64,000 nucleotides of DNA from Cornus controversa (GCA_026545225.1 CM048845.1:13578501-13642500), one strand, 5' to 3'; counted from the stretch's first letter, positions 23,201 to 33,890 are shown. Numbers and translations: made by a program. Notes: a model not told the origin generated them from the sequence alone.

Positions 23201-25719
23201 TGATATAACATACAGTGGTCAGGGGAATTCAGTTAACAAATATCGAAAGCATTAGAACAATATAAGACAATTCTAAGGATAGGTTTTCAGAAATTATTGA
23301 CTATTCTCTAATGAACAAAAATACAGAGGACGATTAATCGGTCTGGTCAACCACCCTTAAAAGTAAAAGCATAGGAACTTTTTTTTTTATTAGGTAAATA
23401 TTCACATACACACACAAATGCCCATGAGACTTGAATATTCACCTCCCTTTGAGGAATGAGAGGTTATACAAGCTGGGCTAATGTCCCAGTGGTATAGGCA
23501 TAGGAACTTGCATATAGATTAAGTCAAGATGTAATTATTTACCCTCTGAAAACAATTGTAGATCCCCACAGGTGATATAGATTAAGTCAAGATGTAATTA
23601 TTTACCCTCTTAAAACAATTGTAGATCCCCACAGGTGATTCCAAAACTTAAGAAGGCATGATAATGCCAAGTGACCAACTTCACAACACAAGTATGCATT
23701 ATTGACTTTACTAAAATAAATATCACTTCCACAACATAATAATTCAAGTCACTCAAAAATAAAATAAGACAGGAAACAAAATAAAATAAATTAAGACAAC
23801 AGCTTAAAGATTTTTTTAAAAATAAACCAGGTTATACTATATATTAAAACTAATACCACTACAAAGAGGATGGCAACAAAATGTGAAAGAGACAACTTCA
23901 ATGTTATTTTAATCTGCTTTGAGCATCAATCAGCTAATACTAAATTACTAATCCAAATACCACTATATCATATAATTGAACCGTTTTAGTACCTGAACTA
24001 TCTCAACATTGGGAAAGCGAGCATTAAACCGCTCGGAAACCTCCTTCCCAAGCGGTGCACCACCGCACGCCAACCGCTGAAGCGAGCTGAGGTTGTACTT
24101 CTTCACCACCTCCGACTTCGCCATTGCCACCACGAGGGGTGGTGAGACCGGCATGTATGTGATCTTGTACTTATCCACCGCCCTCAACATCCCTTCAAAA
24201 TCAAACCTCTCCATCAGAACCAGAGTCTCTCCCATTGCCGCTGACCTGATCAGCATAAAGAATCCAAACACATGAAACAATGGCAGTGGAAGAAGCAACA
24301 CCGGAAACGGCGCATTCGCATCGGTATCCAATCGGTTATAGTATAAATGGGCGACCAGAGCAATCAGGTTTCGGTGAGTCAACTCCACACCTTTGACTCG
24401 GCCGGTTGTGCCAGACGAGAAGAGAATCGCCGCTGAGTCAGACTGGTTCACCTTGACTCGGTCTTGATTATATCTGTCAGATATATAAATATAATTAAGT
24501 TAAAAATATAGTAGATTTCTGTAAAATGAAAAGTATGAATTCTTTGTAATTGTCCCAGTTAACTTATAGGTTAAAATTATGTAGATTAAAAAAACAAAAT
24601 ATACAAAAACCTCAACTTTTTAGAAATGCACTTTTACTTTTTTTTTTTTTTCCCTTAAACTAAATGACATAAATGCTCATTTAACTTGGTTCTTACTAAT
24701 TAAATCAAAACAATAATGTCATTTCATAATTTATAAAATGTTGAAGGGTATTTATCGCCTTTCTTTAAAAATTTGACAAAAAAAATAATTTTTAATGACA
24801 TAATTATTTTTTATAAGAAAAATAATTAATCTTTTCAATTTCAGCCATTTTTCGAATGAATGGCTGATGTCGTGGTCGAATTCGGCTGATTTATCATAGT
24901 CTTTTTTATAAAAGACTGTGATGTTAGCCTCTTAAAACATCCCATACATAACGTTTCATGTCCGCCCCGTGATAAAGATTTTAACTTTTGTGTAGTATTA
25001 TTCAAAAATAAAATTTAAAACTATTTATGAAAAAGAAATATTTATATACCAAAAAAAGAGAATATTTACGACAGAAACTTACATTACATGGCGTCTAATC
25101 TTTCGTGAACAACATTTAACATAAAAAAAATTAAGCTTTTAAAGTATTAACAATACGGTCAATACCCGTCTTTTGTTGGAATCGTCATCATTGAGTGGAA
25201 CTCGGACGAGTCGACCAGGACGGTGCCGAGTGGAAGCGATGGGAGTTTGTGAGCAGTTGAGGAGGTTACGAAGGCGATGATTGGTTTACTGAGTCGGACC
25301 AGGTGAGCCAACTCGGACTCAGTGGCAAGTGGGTTGGCCGGAGAGATGGTGACTCCGAGGGAGAGGAGAGAGAAGTAGAGAATTGGGAGGTGGAGAGAGG
25401 GAGGAGAGAGAATGAAGGCGACATGACCTTTAGAGAGAGAGGGGAAAAGGGTCTGGAGAGAGGAAGAGAGGCTTTGGGTCTGGTGGAGGAAGTCGGTGTA
25501 GGAGAGGCGGTGGCCGGTGGCGGCGTCGATGAGGAACGCGGTGCTTTGCAGCGGTGAAGCGGTGGAGTGGAGGAGAGAGAGAGTGTAGTCGGTGATGGAG
25601 AGGGGGCTTTGGATGGGTGGAGGGAGAGGGACAGGTGGGCGTAGGCTGTGGAAGGTCTTGGTCTGTGAACAGAAACCATTTCTTGGATCGATGGTGGGAT
25701 TGGGTTGCATTTCCGCCAT
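10850..25719 (-). CDS. 4CLL9: 4-coumarate-CoA ligase-like peroxisomal acyl-CoA synthetase (4CLL9 type), seven exons
   Basis: Exons on the minus strand: 25719-25166, 24473-23993, 22995-22806, 17358-17213, 17091-17024, 14448-14346, 10975-10850. All junctions join in phase to 1668 nt (555 residues), close to the ~560 of the family. Residues 204-214 are the AMP-binding signature [19 protein letters not shown] is at 397-404, TGDL at 429-432, the [13 protein letters not shown] hinge region at 445-457, and the C-terminal catalytic lysine is probably K537 in PKSPAGK. The last residues Ser-Arg-Leu form a type 1 peroxisomal targeting signal. Members of this clade activate carboxylic acids, including jasmonate precursors and fatty acids, to CoA esters in peroxisomes using ATP; the substrate here is inferred. 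The start chosen is the MAEM methionine, because an upstream in-frame methionine (25812) would add 31 residues the family lacks. All seven exons are free of stops. Introns 3, 5 and 6 carry transposons. Confidence 0.88.
11578..12012. mobile_element. Mutator-type MITE in ligase intron 6
   Basis: A 435-bp element with ~80-bp imperfect TIRs (ggccaaatt... and ...aatttggcc; both arms hold a cccctctact block and tgtggcaac). It is flanked by a perfect 9-bp duplication, ttttcttta at 11569-11577 and 12013-12021. No coding capacity. Confidence 0.85.
12180..12385 (-). pseudogene. LINE (L1-type) ORF2 C-terminal fragment
   Basis: Reading the minus strand gives a decayed C-terminal tail of a plant L1 reverse transcriptase protein: a WFDHVL-like motif, then [11 protein letters not shown], an Arg-rich run, then [11 protein letters not shown]. 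These blocks are in the usual order for the LINE ORF2 end. In-frame stops are present, and no endonuclease or RT core is seen, so this is a short dead fragment inside intron 6. Confidence 0.55.
12440..14345. other. Remainder of ligase intron 6, probably old repeat DNA
   Basis: No exon is needed or seen here. About 12470-13640 looks like an inserted repeat, with long non-coding sequence of different base composition and a poly-T at 13319-13329. No termini or protein motifs could be identified. Confidence 0.4.
14346..14448 (-). CDS. 4CLL9: Ligase exon 6, followed by a GC donor
   Basis: Begins after aaaacag| at 14449, completing a Pro codon, then [18 protein letters not shown] and FIAKQ. The family continues VTPYK, which starts exon 7 exactly. 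The only donor consistent with this is CAG|GCATGT, a GC rather than GT donor. The next GT lies within the following intron sequence and would add residues the family lacks. Confidence 0.82.
14955..16565. mobile_element. 1.6-kb Mutator-type element in ligase intron 5
   Basis: TIRs of about 45 bp (gggcaaattactctgacac... and ...tcagagtaatttgtcc; both arms contain ttccttattaccc). The flanks atatattta (14946-14954) and aaatattta (16566-16574) match at 8 of 9 positions. The interior has no transposase motif. It contains a threefold tandem repeat (15400-15905), pyrimidine-rich blocks and a GGT/GGC-rich stretch (about 16140-16290) whose open frames are low-complexity artefacts. Confidence 0.75.
15400..15905. 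repeat. Threefold tandem repeat (~150-180 bp) inside the intron 5 element
   Basis: Units start at about 15400, 15551 and 15724. Each has acacatgat, then gaaccaaattcatattc-type sequence, a run of caaaaattc, a gcaaag.aac block and an acatatacat block. Copies have diverged by substitutions and small indels. Confidence 0.7.
16575..17023. other. Rest of ligase intron 5
   Basis: AT-rich intron sequence with no additional exon, apart from a short GC-rich gggcggggcgg block at about 16785. Confidence 0.5.
17024..17091 (-). CDS. 4CLL9: Ligase exon 5 (68 bp)
   Basis: A small exon of 22 codons plus two bases. It begins after attgcag| with [16 protein letters not shown] and ends ATTCC|GTATGT. Intron 4 before it is only 121 bp. 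No single long ORF covers it; it is found from protein continuity and the two splice sites. Confidence 0.85.
17213..17358 (-). CDS. 4CLL9: Ligase exon 4
   Basis: Begins after attacag| at 17359 and supplies the last two bases of codon 409. It encodes [15 protein letters not shown] and [13 protein letters not shown], the conserved TGD and hinge region. It ends CAG|GTGATA. The intron before it is 5447 bp because a copia element sits in it. Confidence 0.87.
17892..18283 (+). repeat. 5' LTR of intron 3 copia
   Basis: 392 bp, TG...CA. TATATAA near 18015 and the transcript-leader-like agagttaaaacttgtaatc follow the usual order. The 3' LTR is 335 bp and differs by several deletions (for example in the 17920-17960 region) and many substitutions, so the insertion is old. 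Confidence 0.85.
18317..22010 (+). pseudogene. Broken copia gag-pol polyprotein
   Basis: Starts with ATG at 18317 ([17 protein letters not shown]), then a TGA where a Trp is expected. A frameshift occurs near 18550-18580. Gag continues to about 18840. A zinc knuckle (CYTYHKE, stop, HFKKDC) is near 18982. Protease DSGCSYHI is near 19160. Integrase remnants lie at about 19560-20100. RT blocks [11 protein letters not shown] (about 20677) and [14 protein letters not shown] (about 20835) follow, and RNase H-region sequence lies at 21268-22005. Stops and frame changes occur throughout, so no functional protein is expected. Confidence 0.85.
22078..22412 (+). repeat. 3' LTR of intron 3 copia
   Basis: 335 bp, starts tgttatgttgtgg and ends gtaaca, preceded by a weak purine tract (gccaaggttgagat). 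Confidence 0.85.
22806..22995 (-). CDS. 4CLL9: Ligase exon 3
   Basis: Begins after tttag| at 22996 with GYGLTES, the aromatic/threonine motif of the ATP site. It ends one base into codon 409 at AAAG|GTGATG. It contains MEAKIVDP and GELWLRGP. An in-frame stop lies a few codons beyond the donor, so splicing is required. Confidence 0.85.
23514..23639. repeat. 63-bp tandem duplication in ligase intron 2
   Basis: The block starting atagattaagtcaagatg and ending cccacaggtgat occurs twice in direct succession with one substitution (ctctgaaa / ctcttaaa), so the duplication is recent. Confidence 0.85.
23993..24473 (-). CDS. 4CLL9: Ligase exon 2 with AMP-binding signature
   Basis: Begins after ctgacag| at 24474. 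It completes codon 185 and runs to residue 345, ending CAG|GTACTA. It contains [15 protein letters not shown] and a PLFHVFGF motif, the core of the adenylate-forming domain. Intron 2 (22996-23992, 997 bp) holds a 63-bp tandem duplication. Confidence 0.88.
25166..25719 (-). CDS. 4CLL9: Ligase exon 1
   Basis: Encodes residues 1-184 plus two bases of codon 185. The N-terminus has [20 protein letters not shown], typical of 4CL-like proteins. The donor reads GG|GTATTG at 25165. Intron 1 is 692 bp (24474-25165). The plus strand here has purine-rich open frames that are only shadows of this exon. Confidence 0.85.
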
Positions 25720-25939
25720 GAAATGTGATGTCGGAGTTGTAGAGAGAGAAAGAGGAAGGGGTGTGTGTTTGCACTTTGTATTAGCAGTCAAATGGCCGGC
25801 GATATGGACCATTAGATGTCACAGCCAAAACTTTAAACATTTGACCATTGTAAGACAGTTCTGGTTGGAGAATAATGGAAGGGAAGAAAAAAAGAATTTG
25901 ATAAGTCATAAATTTTAAAGAATTTAATTAAACGGTGAA

Positions 25940-25980
25940 TTTGACGGTGGAAGTTATAAATACCGAAATTTATAACAAAT
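25940..25980 (-). promoter_or_regulatory. Candidate TATA box region of the ligase gene
   Basis: On the minus strand two TATAAA-like boxes (around 25955-25961 and 25967-25974) lie about 240 bp upstream of the chosen ATG, a workable distance for a 5' UTR of ~200 nt. This is position and motif only; the region is AT-rich, so chance occurrence is likely. Confidence 0.25.
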
Positions 25981-27764
25981 TTATCATTTTTTTCATAAAT
26001 TTTGGTGGACTTCTTTTTTTTAAAAAAAAAAAAATACAAACCGTCTTTCTCCATCTCAAGATATATTCTTTTTTTTTCTTTTGATTTTTCTCTCTTTTCT
26101 CATATTCTCTTTTTTTTTTATTAGATTACAAAAACTTGTAAAACTCAAATTTTCAGATAAGTTGATTAATTTATCGCATTATGGGAGGATTAATCATCTA
26201 CACTATTTGTTAAGGGATCAGTCTTAAGCCAAATAGATTGATCATGAACTCCAATTCATAATCCAATATAACCTAACTTAGACATTGTAAGTAAAGTTTG
26301 TATATTTTTTTTCTTTTAACAATTTGCGATTGAAATATAAGAAATTGTTGATATGTAATTTGTGTTCATCAAGTGAGATATTTTTGCACTATATAATAAT
26401 TTTTAAATATATCAGATAATAAATTATCTATTTTGCATTATATCTACCATTGAGCCATTGGTTTACTTGTAAAAAATAAAAATAAAATACAAATATAGAA
26501 AATATGTTGAAGAGATAAATATAAGTTTATAAAAATTCATCAAAGTTCTAATAAAACACTATACAAATCAATAAAAGTTTATAAATTTATATAAATATGT
26601 CACTTAAAAAATATCTTTCAAAATTTTTTAAAATCCTAATTGATTACACCATCCTGAGATTTATTAAATTATATTTAAAATGAAACTTTAAAAAAATATA
26701 TATATGACCAATCTCTCTTAAAATTTGTTCAAATATCGCTTTTCACTTGTAACGTCAATCAATATTTTATAAAATACCAAAACTACCCTTAAATAATAAA
26801 ATCTCATTTTATCCGATTATATTTAGACAACACTACCCCTCTGTTTCAATCAATTATATTTAAACAGAGTGGTCAGTTGCACTTGCACAATTAACCGGAA
26901 GTTAATGAGCATGAACACAAATTATCTTTTATACAGTCACAATCCGTACATGAAGGTCGGTCTGTATTCTGTCTCCATTTTCATTTCTCTGAACTTTGGA
27001 CACACCTTTTTCTTCTTCCATCTCTTTAGGGCATATATATATAAACAGCTCATCTGTTTGTTTTCTGAGAAAACGTGCGAAATGGAAATTGAAATGAAAA
27101 TTCGGAATCTTCGAACTTGGTAGAGTTTTCCAGCAGAGACCCAATTGAGGAAGCAGAAACAGAATCGGATTTCGATGGAATGTGAAAGAGGTGGAGGCGA
27201 GAGGATTTGTGGGTGGTGATTGTTGTGATGTGGTGCTAATGTTCTTCAATCATTTTGTCGGTGGTGACGGAGATCAAGCAGAATTGGAATGGGTCGTGTT
27301 CTTCATTTGGGAGTTGGTATTTGAGACTGAATGATCGGCCGTTGAGGAGGGTTTTGGAGAGTCGGTTGCTGATATCTATCTTTCTCTCTCTAGATTTCAG
27401 TATCGATCGATTTATGAGTTGAATCGATCAATGGCGACGTCTTCGCCACGGGTATTAAGTAGTTCGCCATTCCACTACCGGAAGCTCGTTCATGAACTGG
27501 GGTAGTGGTCAACTAATGCCTCCCTCGTGTTCATCTTTGGCGACGTCGTTTTACGTCTCCCGTAATGGGTTCAGCACCAGATCCATGACGCCGACTCGGA
27601 ATCGTAGCCATTAAATGTACGCAAGTGGTGACTTATGCGAAAAAATCAATATAGTATATATGTATGTATGTGTGTCCCATATATATATCAGTGAATTGAG
27701 AAAAGTCAAACGAGAGATTTAAGTGGGTACAAACATGGACGCGGACAAAAAAAAAAAAAAAAAC
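25981..27764. other. Upstream flank of the ligase gene, no convincing gene
   Basis: AT-rich to about 26860. A moderately GC-richer block follows (26860-27620) with a TATA-like atatatataaac near 27036 and several short frames containing stops. No domain is recognisable. It could be a non-coding transcript or the decayed start of a gene. Confidence 0.35.
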
Positions 27765-27767
27765 TAA

Positions 27768-28271
27768 GGCTATGTTTGGTAGAATGGAAAAGAAAAAAAA
27801 GGATAAGATTAATGATGAGAAAAAATAAAAGAAAAAAATGATAGTGTTAAACTTTTATTGTGTTTGATTGATTAGTAAAGGAAAAGAAATGAAAGGATAT
27901 TTAACATGTTTAGGAAAAGAAATGAAAGGATATTTAACATGTTTAGGGAAAGAAAGGAAAGGAAATAATTTTAAAAATTTACCATTATACCCTTTTATAT
28001 TTAAAAAAATAAATTTTAGCTTTTATCAAAACAAGGGCAAAGTTAGTATTAACAAAGTTTCATTAAAAAAAGTTGTCTTTCTTTCTCTCTCCTTTCATTT
28101 CTTCCCATTTTTTGAAGGATAATAAAAGTTAATATTCACCCTTAATTTATCCCTCCAAATCCTTCTATTTTCTTTCCTTTCCTTTAAAAATTTCATACCA
28201 AACACACAAAACCATAACCTTCCAAATCTTTTCTTTTCTTTTCCTTCAATTTTTTCCTACCAAACTGATAG
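27768..28271. mobile_element. Tourist-like MITE with TAA target duplication
   Basis: The ends ggctatgtttggtag... and ...ctaccaaactgatag are inverted repeats, followed inward by A/G-rich and T/C-rich arms. TAA occurs at 27765-27767 and 28272-28274, the PIF/Harbinger duplication. A 33-bp tandem duplication is at 27883-27949. No coding capacity. Confidence 0.6.
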
Positions 28272-28439
28272 TAAGGGAGAGGATGGGTCTTTAGCAACAA
28301 ATTTTTTTTTAAAAAAAATGGGTATATATATATATATATATAGTGGAGTATTTTAAGAATTTTAATGGAGGCATGTTTGAAATTTTACAAAATTTAGAAT
28401 ATATAATACAAATAAAAAAATTCAGCAGGGGCGCTCGCC

Positions 28440-28659
28440 CCCACTCCTCCCTTGCTGGTTCTGTGGGTGGGTATAAAGGTAAATTGACTTTTGTTGATAA
28501 TGTCAACACATATTAGCTTTTAAGAAGACTTTTAACGAGGGTAAAATTGTCATTTAACATATGGTTAATTTCTGACAAGGGAGCTCAGAATAATTTTGTC
28601 AAAAGTTTCTTTTAAGAGATAATATGACAAACCTCTGGGGAGGTCAGAGATATTCACCC
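28440..28659. mobile_element. Fragment of a Mutator-type MITE (one end only)
   Basis: The right end (ctggggaggtcagagatattcaccc, read to 28659) matches in style the TIR of the elements at 29561-30691 and 3112-3500. No matching left arm is found, so it is truncated. Confidence 0.4.
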
Positions 28660-28744
28660 AATTTTAAAATTAATTTTTAGAAAGAAAAAAAACTAAAAGA
28701 AAAAGAAAAAAAATAAAAAGATCCAGAAGAATACGTTTATGCTA

Positions 28745-28852
28745 TGTTATGTTTGGTTGGAGGGATGGATTGTGGAGGGATGGATGAGGGTTTGTCATGT
28801 TTGATTGAAAGGAATGGAAGATAGGAATGAAGAAAGGAGGGATGGTGCATCT
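28745..28852. mobile_element. TIR element interrupted by copia, left part
   Basis: The arm gttatgtttggttggaggg (from about 28750) is the inverted counterpart of ccctccaactaaacaaaac ending near 37506. The copia insertion at 28853-36857 splits the element. Joining the flanks across one copy of catct/catcc gives a continuous purine-rich arm. Superfamily not resolved. Confidence 0.55.
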
Positions 28853-29430
28853 TGTTAAGGAAGTTTCTAAAACTTAATTGAGATATTTTATTTTATTTGA
28901 CTAGGTATTTAATTTGGTAAGCGATTCGCTTGTCATGATCCATGATGGCGGCTATAAAGTAGCCTATGGTTACACATTGACGTGTATAAAAGACTAAAGT
29001 AGCCTATGGCATTATACATTGATGTGTCTCTCTAGCAGATAAAGTGTGGAAAAATCGATCCTTCTTTCTATTAGTGCAATTACCTATTTTATATTTATAT
29101 ATATATATATTGGACAATTCAACACAAAGCGGTGCAACTTTGTCTTCTTCGGATGTGCCTGAAGAAGTCCACTAGTGGATTAGGGTTCTATTTTGGAGTT
29201 ACATAAGACTACTCATCATCCCTCCATATAGGGAGGTTTTGCAGCTTTATGACAACGCTTTGCGTGCCTCTTTATCAAGGTCAGTCCTTTCTAATTTTCT
29301 ATTTACTTTTTTGATATTCATTGTTATATTGTGTTTCCAAAATTTATTGTTTTCATGTATTACCACTCTGAACTACTACAAATATTTTTCTTATACTTCT
29401 AGATATATATATATTTATATTCTAAAGTAT
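28853..29430 (+). repeat. 5' LTR of the 28.8-kb copia (right end approximate)
   Basis: Aligns with the 3' LTR up to the tagatatata stretch at about 29400-29425. It carries an extra ~150 bp (28950-29110), including a small duplication of agtagcctatgg, that the 3' LTR lacks. No primer binding site can be recognised after it. Confidence 0.6.
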
Positions 29431-29560
29431 GTGTGATATATGACTTTGTACTATATATAGTGATAAGTTTCATGAATATTGTGTTTTGTTTTTTTTATTA
29501 CATCTAGAAGCTTTGATTTAGGATCTTATTAAAATTCTATATTCTGTTATATAAGTTATA

Positions 29561-30691
29561 GGGTAAATTACACTGACCTCCCCTAAGGTTTGGTCTAATT
29601 ACACCCGATATCAAACTAATGAATTTTGTTACAATGACCTCCCTTGAGGTTTGTTCTGTTATAACAAAGATCCCATCCGTCCAAAATTCCATTAGTTTTA
29701 TCAAAAACTTTAGTTAAAATGACCAAAATGCCCATTAACTTATATATGCACATATATGAATTTCAGATTATAGTAAGACTATATATATATATATACATAT
29801 ACATATACATATATGTAAGCTTTTTCTCTTTCCTCTCTCCCTTAGCTTTTTCTTCTTTTTTTTCTTTACCTCCTCGGCACCTCATACATCACCACCAACC
29901 TACCACCATCACCACAACCTCACAATACCTAAAGACCCATCACCTCCTCGGCACCTCCATAGATTGTGTTGTTTTTGTTCTCTCTTAGTCGATCCTTTTG
30001 TGTTATACAAATCACCATAAGTGATTTGTGTTTGATCTCTGCCACCAATAGTGGTATTAGAGCAACGAAGAAGAGAAAACAGAGCCACCCAAGCCAACTG
30101 CCCAGAAACGAAAGTGATCAAAACAACATTTTGATCACACCAGAAGGTCTATAGGATCAAGACAAGTACAACGGCACAAAAATAGAAGCCCGAAGAGGTT
30201 TCACGCACCCTCACACGCCGCTAGAAATTCTGTGCGTGAGTTTCACGCTCCTGCACGCGCCTCATTCCGATGAACTTTTCGGTGAACCTGTACTATTCTG
30301 ATCATCTTCTTCGGCAAACCTACACTGTTTCGGTCATCTTCTCCAGCGAATTTCTGGTGAAACTGCACTTTTCCGACAAACTTTCTAGCAAGTCAATTTT
30401 GGCCATTTTTGACCAGGTCAAACTGGTTCCTAGCTAAACGGACCATTTCGAACGCAACAGTGAAGTCTGTTTTTCAGAATTCAGCTTCGATTTGTCAGAT
30501 TTAGCATCCAAGGTGTTGTGATATTAATAGAATATATCAATATAATATTAAGGGTATAATAGACATTTCACCAAAAAATTAACGTTTGTTAGTGTACTTC
30601 TGTTACAAGGGAGGTCATTGTAACAAAATCTATTAGTTTGATAATAACTGTAATTAGGTCAAATCTCAGGGGAGGTCAGTGTAATTTACCC
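29561..30691. mobile_element. Mutator-type element with perfect 9-bp duplication, carrying retroelement-like sequence
   Basis: 1131 bp. TIRs of about 95 bp start gggtaaattacactgacctc at both ends. Flanks taagttata (29552-29560) and taagttata (30692-30700) are identical. No transposase. The interior (about 29960-30500) includes tggtattagagca at 30052-30064, close to a copia primer binding site, followed by sequence rich in cacgc and ttcggtgaa motifs. This suggests that it captured part of a copia leader. Confidence 0.85.
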
Positions 30692-30864
30692 TAAGTTATA
30701 TTAATGAATATAGACTTCTTTTCTATTTTATTCTATATGAACTCTATTTTATACATCCTAAAACTATTAGATGAGATTCTCTCGAAGTACAATATCTATT
30801 AGTGACATTTGTCTCTTTGGTTGGACAATACTCTTCTTTGTCCTTTAATTGAAATTTTAGAATA

Positions 30865-33010
30865 ATGAACATGACTAAGTATGATGAGACCAGTTGGATA
30901 AAATTCGAAAAATTTAGTGGCCAAAATTTTAGTAGGTGGCAAAAGGAAATGGAGTATTGGCTAACTATTTTAGGGTTCATATAGGCCTTAGAAGAAAATC
31001 AAGTCACTCAACCAATTAGCACATCAACTCAAATACCAATTACCACGTCAACTCAAATTGTTTCAACCACAACAACTATTAAAACTTCAACCTCAAAAGG
31101 GTCCACCACTTCTGATCAAACTTCGTCCTCCACACACACCTTAACTAAAGAACAAATTGCCACAATAGGATTCTAAATGCTCTGTTCGATCACCTATATG
31201 ATATCTATCATACAACTTCTAGTACTAGAGATTTGTGGAAAGTCTTAAAAGCTGAATATGGTATAATTGATGCTGGAATAAAATGATTTTTTATGTCAAA
31301 TTTTAATAGTTACATAATGGTTCAGATTCATGAGTTCCAAGAACTGTTAAGAAATGTGGGGAGTAATGGAACTAAACTACAAAATTATCTCTTAGTTGGT
31401 CAGATTTTGCTAGATGCCTTCGAGATAAACAAGGGCAATTGACCTTGACCCAAGTTATCAATTGTCTTAGTATTGAAGAAAAATATAGGTCAACTATCAA
31501 GATTGTTCTTCAATACATAGGTCAATTGTCAAGATTTTTAGTGACAATGGAACTCAGATAAACCTAGTAGAGAAATCTAGAAATAACGATAATAGAATTT
31601 TAAATCTAAGAGGTAAAAATTTTAAAAGATCTTCAAATAATTGTTATCAGACCCAAAACTTTAATCGTCAAAACAACAACCATAACCCAAATAATTTTAA
31701 AAGCAAAGGTGACAAACCATCCCATGTGTGTGGGAGGACCAATCATGTAGCGAAAGATTGCTATTACAAGAAGACTGAGCCATACAAGCCCAAAATAAAT
31801 TTGAATGAACGAGGTCTAAGAGATCAAGTAAATATATTTATTGACAATGAAAACTTATGTGAACCCTCCATAAGGTACCCTACTTATCATAATGATGATG
31901 GGGGACCAGAGATGCTATTGTGCATGTTTATTTTAACCGTACTTATTTTAAATATTATCAGAATTCAAGTGGAGGAAGTGTAACTCTAGGGAGTGATACA
32001 GTCACACAAGTACACGGTATTGGAGATATGGATTGAAAAATGACATCCGAGAAGATCTTAATTTTAAAGGGAGTGCGACATTTCCTGAAGTGAGGAGAAT
32101 TCTAGCTAATTGGCCATCCTTAGTTCAACAAGGATATAAAATTGTGTTAGAGTCTAATAAGGTCGTTATTGTAAAAAATAATGTATTTACAATATATTTG
32201 TAAAAGCCTATTCAAATTGAATGTTATTTTGGAAGTAAATAAAAATTCTCATATTTTTGTGGTATATGGCATATGAGTTTATTACATAAGCTTGAAGGAA
32301 ATTAAAAAAGTGATGGATCTCAATCTAGTATCCAAATTTGATGATTGATTTTAAACATAAAAGTGAGATATGTGCTAAAAAAACCTAGGATAACATTTAG
32401 ACTTATAGTTAAGAATACTCAACTCTTAAAGTTTATACATAGTGATTTGTGCGATTCTAATAGGCCTCCAACTAGATGTGGAAATAAACTCTTTGTGATG
32501 TTTATTGATGATTGTTCTAAGTGTCGTTATTTATTCTTGATCAAAACTAAAGATAGGGTCTTTGAGAAACATATAGTGTACAAAAGTAAGGTTGAAATCA
32601 ACTAGAGAAGGAAATCAAATGACTTAGATTCCATAGAAGTGTTGAATACGACTTTAATGAGTTTTTGAGGAATGTGGAACCATATATGAAGTAACTCATC
32701 CCTTTTTCACCACAATAGGGTAGCTGAAAGAAAGATTAAATACTTTTTGATATAATTAACTCAATGCTCTTGAGTTATGGTGCATTTGAGAACTTGTGGG
32801 GAGAAGCAATGCTCACTGCATGCTTTATAATCAATCGAGTAACTGTGAGTAATAATAATATAACTCCATATGTGATATGGAAACATAGAGTTTCTAATCT
32901 CAAAATCCTAAAAGTGTGGGGGAGTTAATAAAAAAGGTCATTCATGAATCTAACAGAGAAAAGATAGATTCTAAAATCAATGATACGAGGAATATTTTTA
33001 GAGCATTCCC
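30865..33010 (+). pseudogene. Copia gag and partial pol remnants
   Basis: ATG at 30865 begins a gag-like frame (WIKFEKFSGQNFSRWQ), broken by a stop near 30982. A zinc-knuckle remnant CGRTNHVAKDC lies at 31726-31758, with the first Cys apparently lost. A protease-region remnant follows at about 31990. Integrase blocks HSDLC and FIDDCSKCRYLFLIKTK lie at 32430-32570, and an ENLWGEAMLTACFIINRV-type block at 32790-32845. Nothing recognisable as RT follows. Many stops and frameshifts. Confidence 0.75.
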
Positions 33011-33890
33011 AAATTAATTTACCTTTTTTTTCTTTTTTTTTTATATGACATAAATAGAAAAGTGTAAAATTGGTGGAATGGGTGAATTTATTATTATTAT
33101 TAGTATTATTTTCTTACCATTCTTGAATAAACTTGTGAAGATATTTATTATAAAATATATTGCCTCTAATATATGCATTACATGATTTTGCATAGGTGTT
33201 GAAAATGACATGTAGATGCGACGACGTTATAAAGAAAATTCAAAGAAGACAAATAAAAAGAGGCATGTAAATGGACTGACTATCCTTGAATTTCTAAGAG
33301 CGCAGTCCTAGATATGTCGAGGGGGATGTGCCTAAGCCCATAAGGGAGTCATTTACAAAGTTAACCCGTTCTTTGTGATTGGAGATCCCGTGAAGAAGGT
33401 TCAACGAGTAGAAACAGTTCACACTGCATGACTCTTATATAACACTGTTTTATTAGAAAGTTTCTCACAAAGATTCTCTCGGCATAGTGTTGTGTTATGT
33501 GACGTTAGGATAGATATTGCCCTAAATGAATCCGAGGTGAACATAGTCTTGTAGGGTATATGCCACATATATCCTTGGAGGATTCACCTAAGTGAACTTC
33601 TTTAAAACTCTCAAGAAAATCAATATCCATGCGCATGACTATTATTAGCGTTACCCTGTGCACCTAGCCTATAGTCAATACTATGTGTTTAACATATTGA
33701 AGTTTGGCTCAAAGGGTTGAGTTCAAGACCTAATTTCTCAAATCCCTCGAATGAAAATTGTCAACACTAAGTGCAAGTTCAAGTCCGGAAGACTCTTGCA
33801 CCTATTGTATGGTATTACATTGCCCTTACATAATTTATTTTATTTTTCTGTTTATTTATTTTAAGATGTTTTTAAAAACTTGTGGGGGAC
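33011..33890 (+). other. Non-coding 3' part of the copia, ending in a purine tract
   Basis: No ORF. It ends cttgtgggggac at 33879-33890 directly before the TGTTAGGG that opens the 3' LTR, which fits a polypurine tract. Confidence 0.6.

Noticed and set aside
25266..25918. Long open frames on the plus strand and in other minus frames over ligase exon 1
   Set aside because: Shadows of a Ser/Pro/Leu-rich exon. Only the frame with the ligase N-terminus continues in phase into exon 2.
27040..27620. A possible gene start with a TATA-like box
   Set aside because: Every frame is closed by stops within ~50 codons and no homology is recognisable. Described only as an unassigned block.
28309..28509. 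Small minus-strand ORF next to the AT repeat
   Set aside because: Sits across a microsatellite and a MITE fragment, with no motif.
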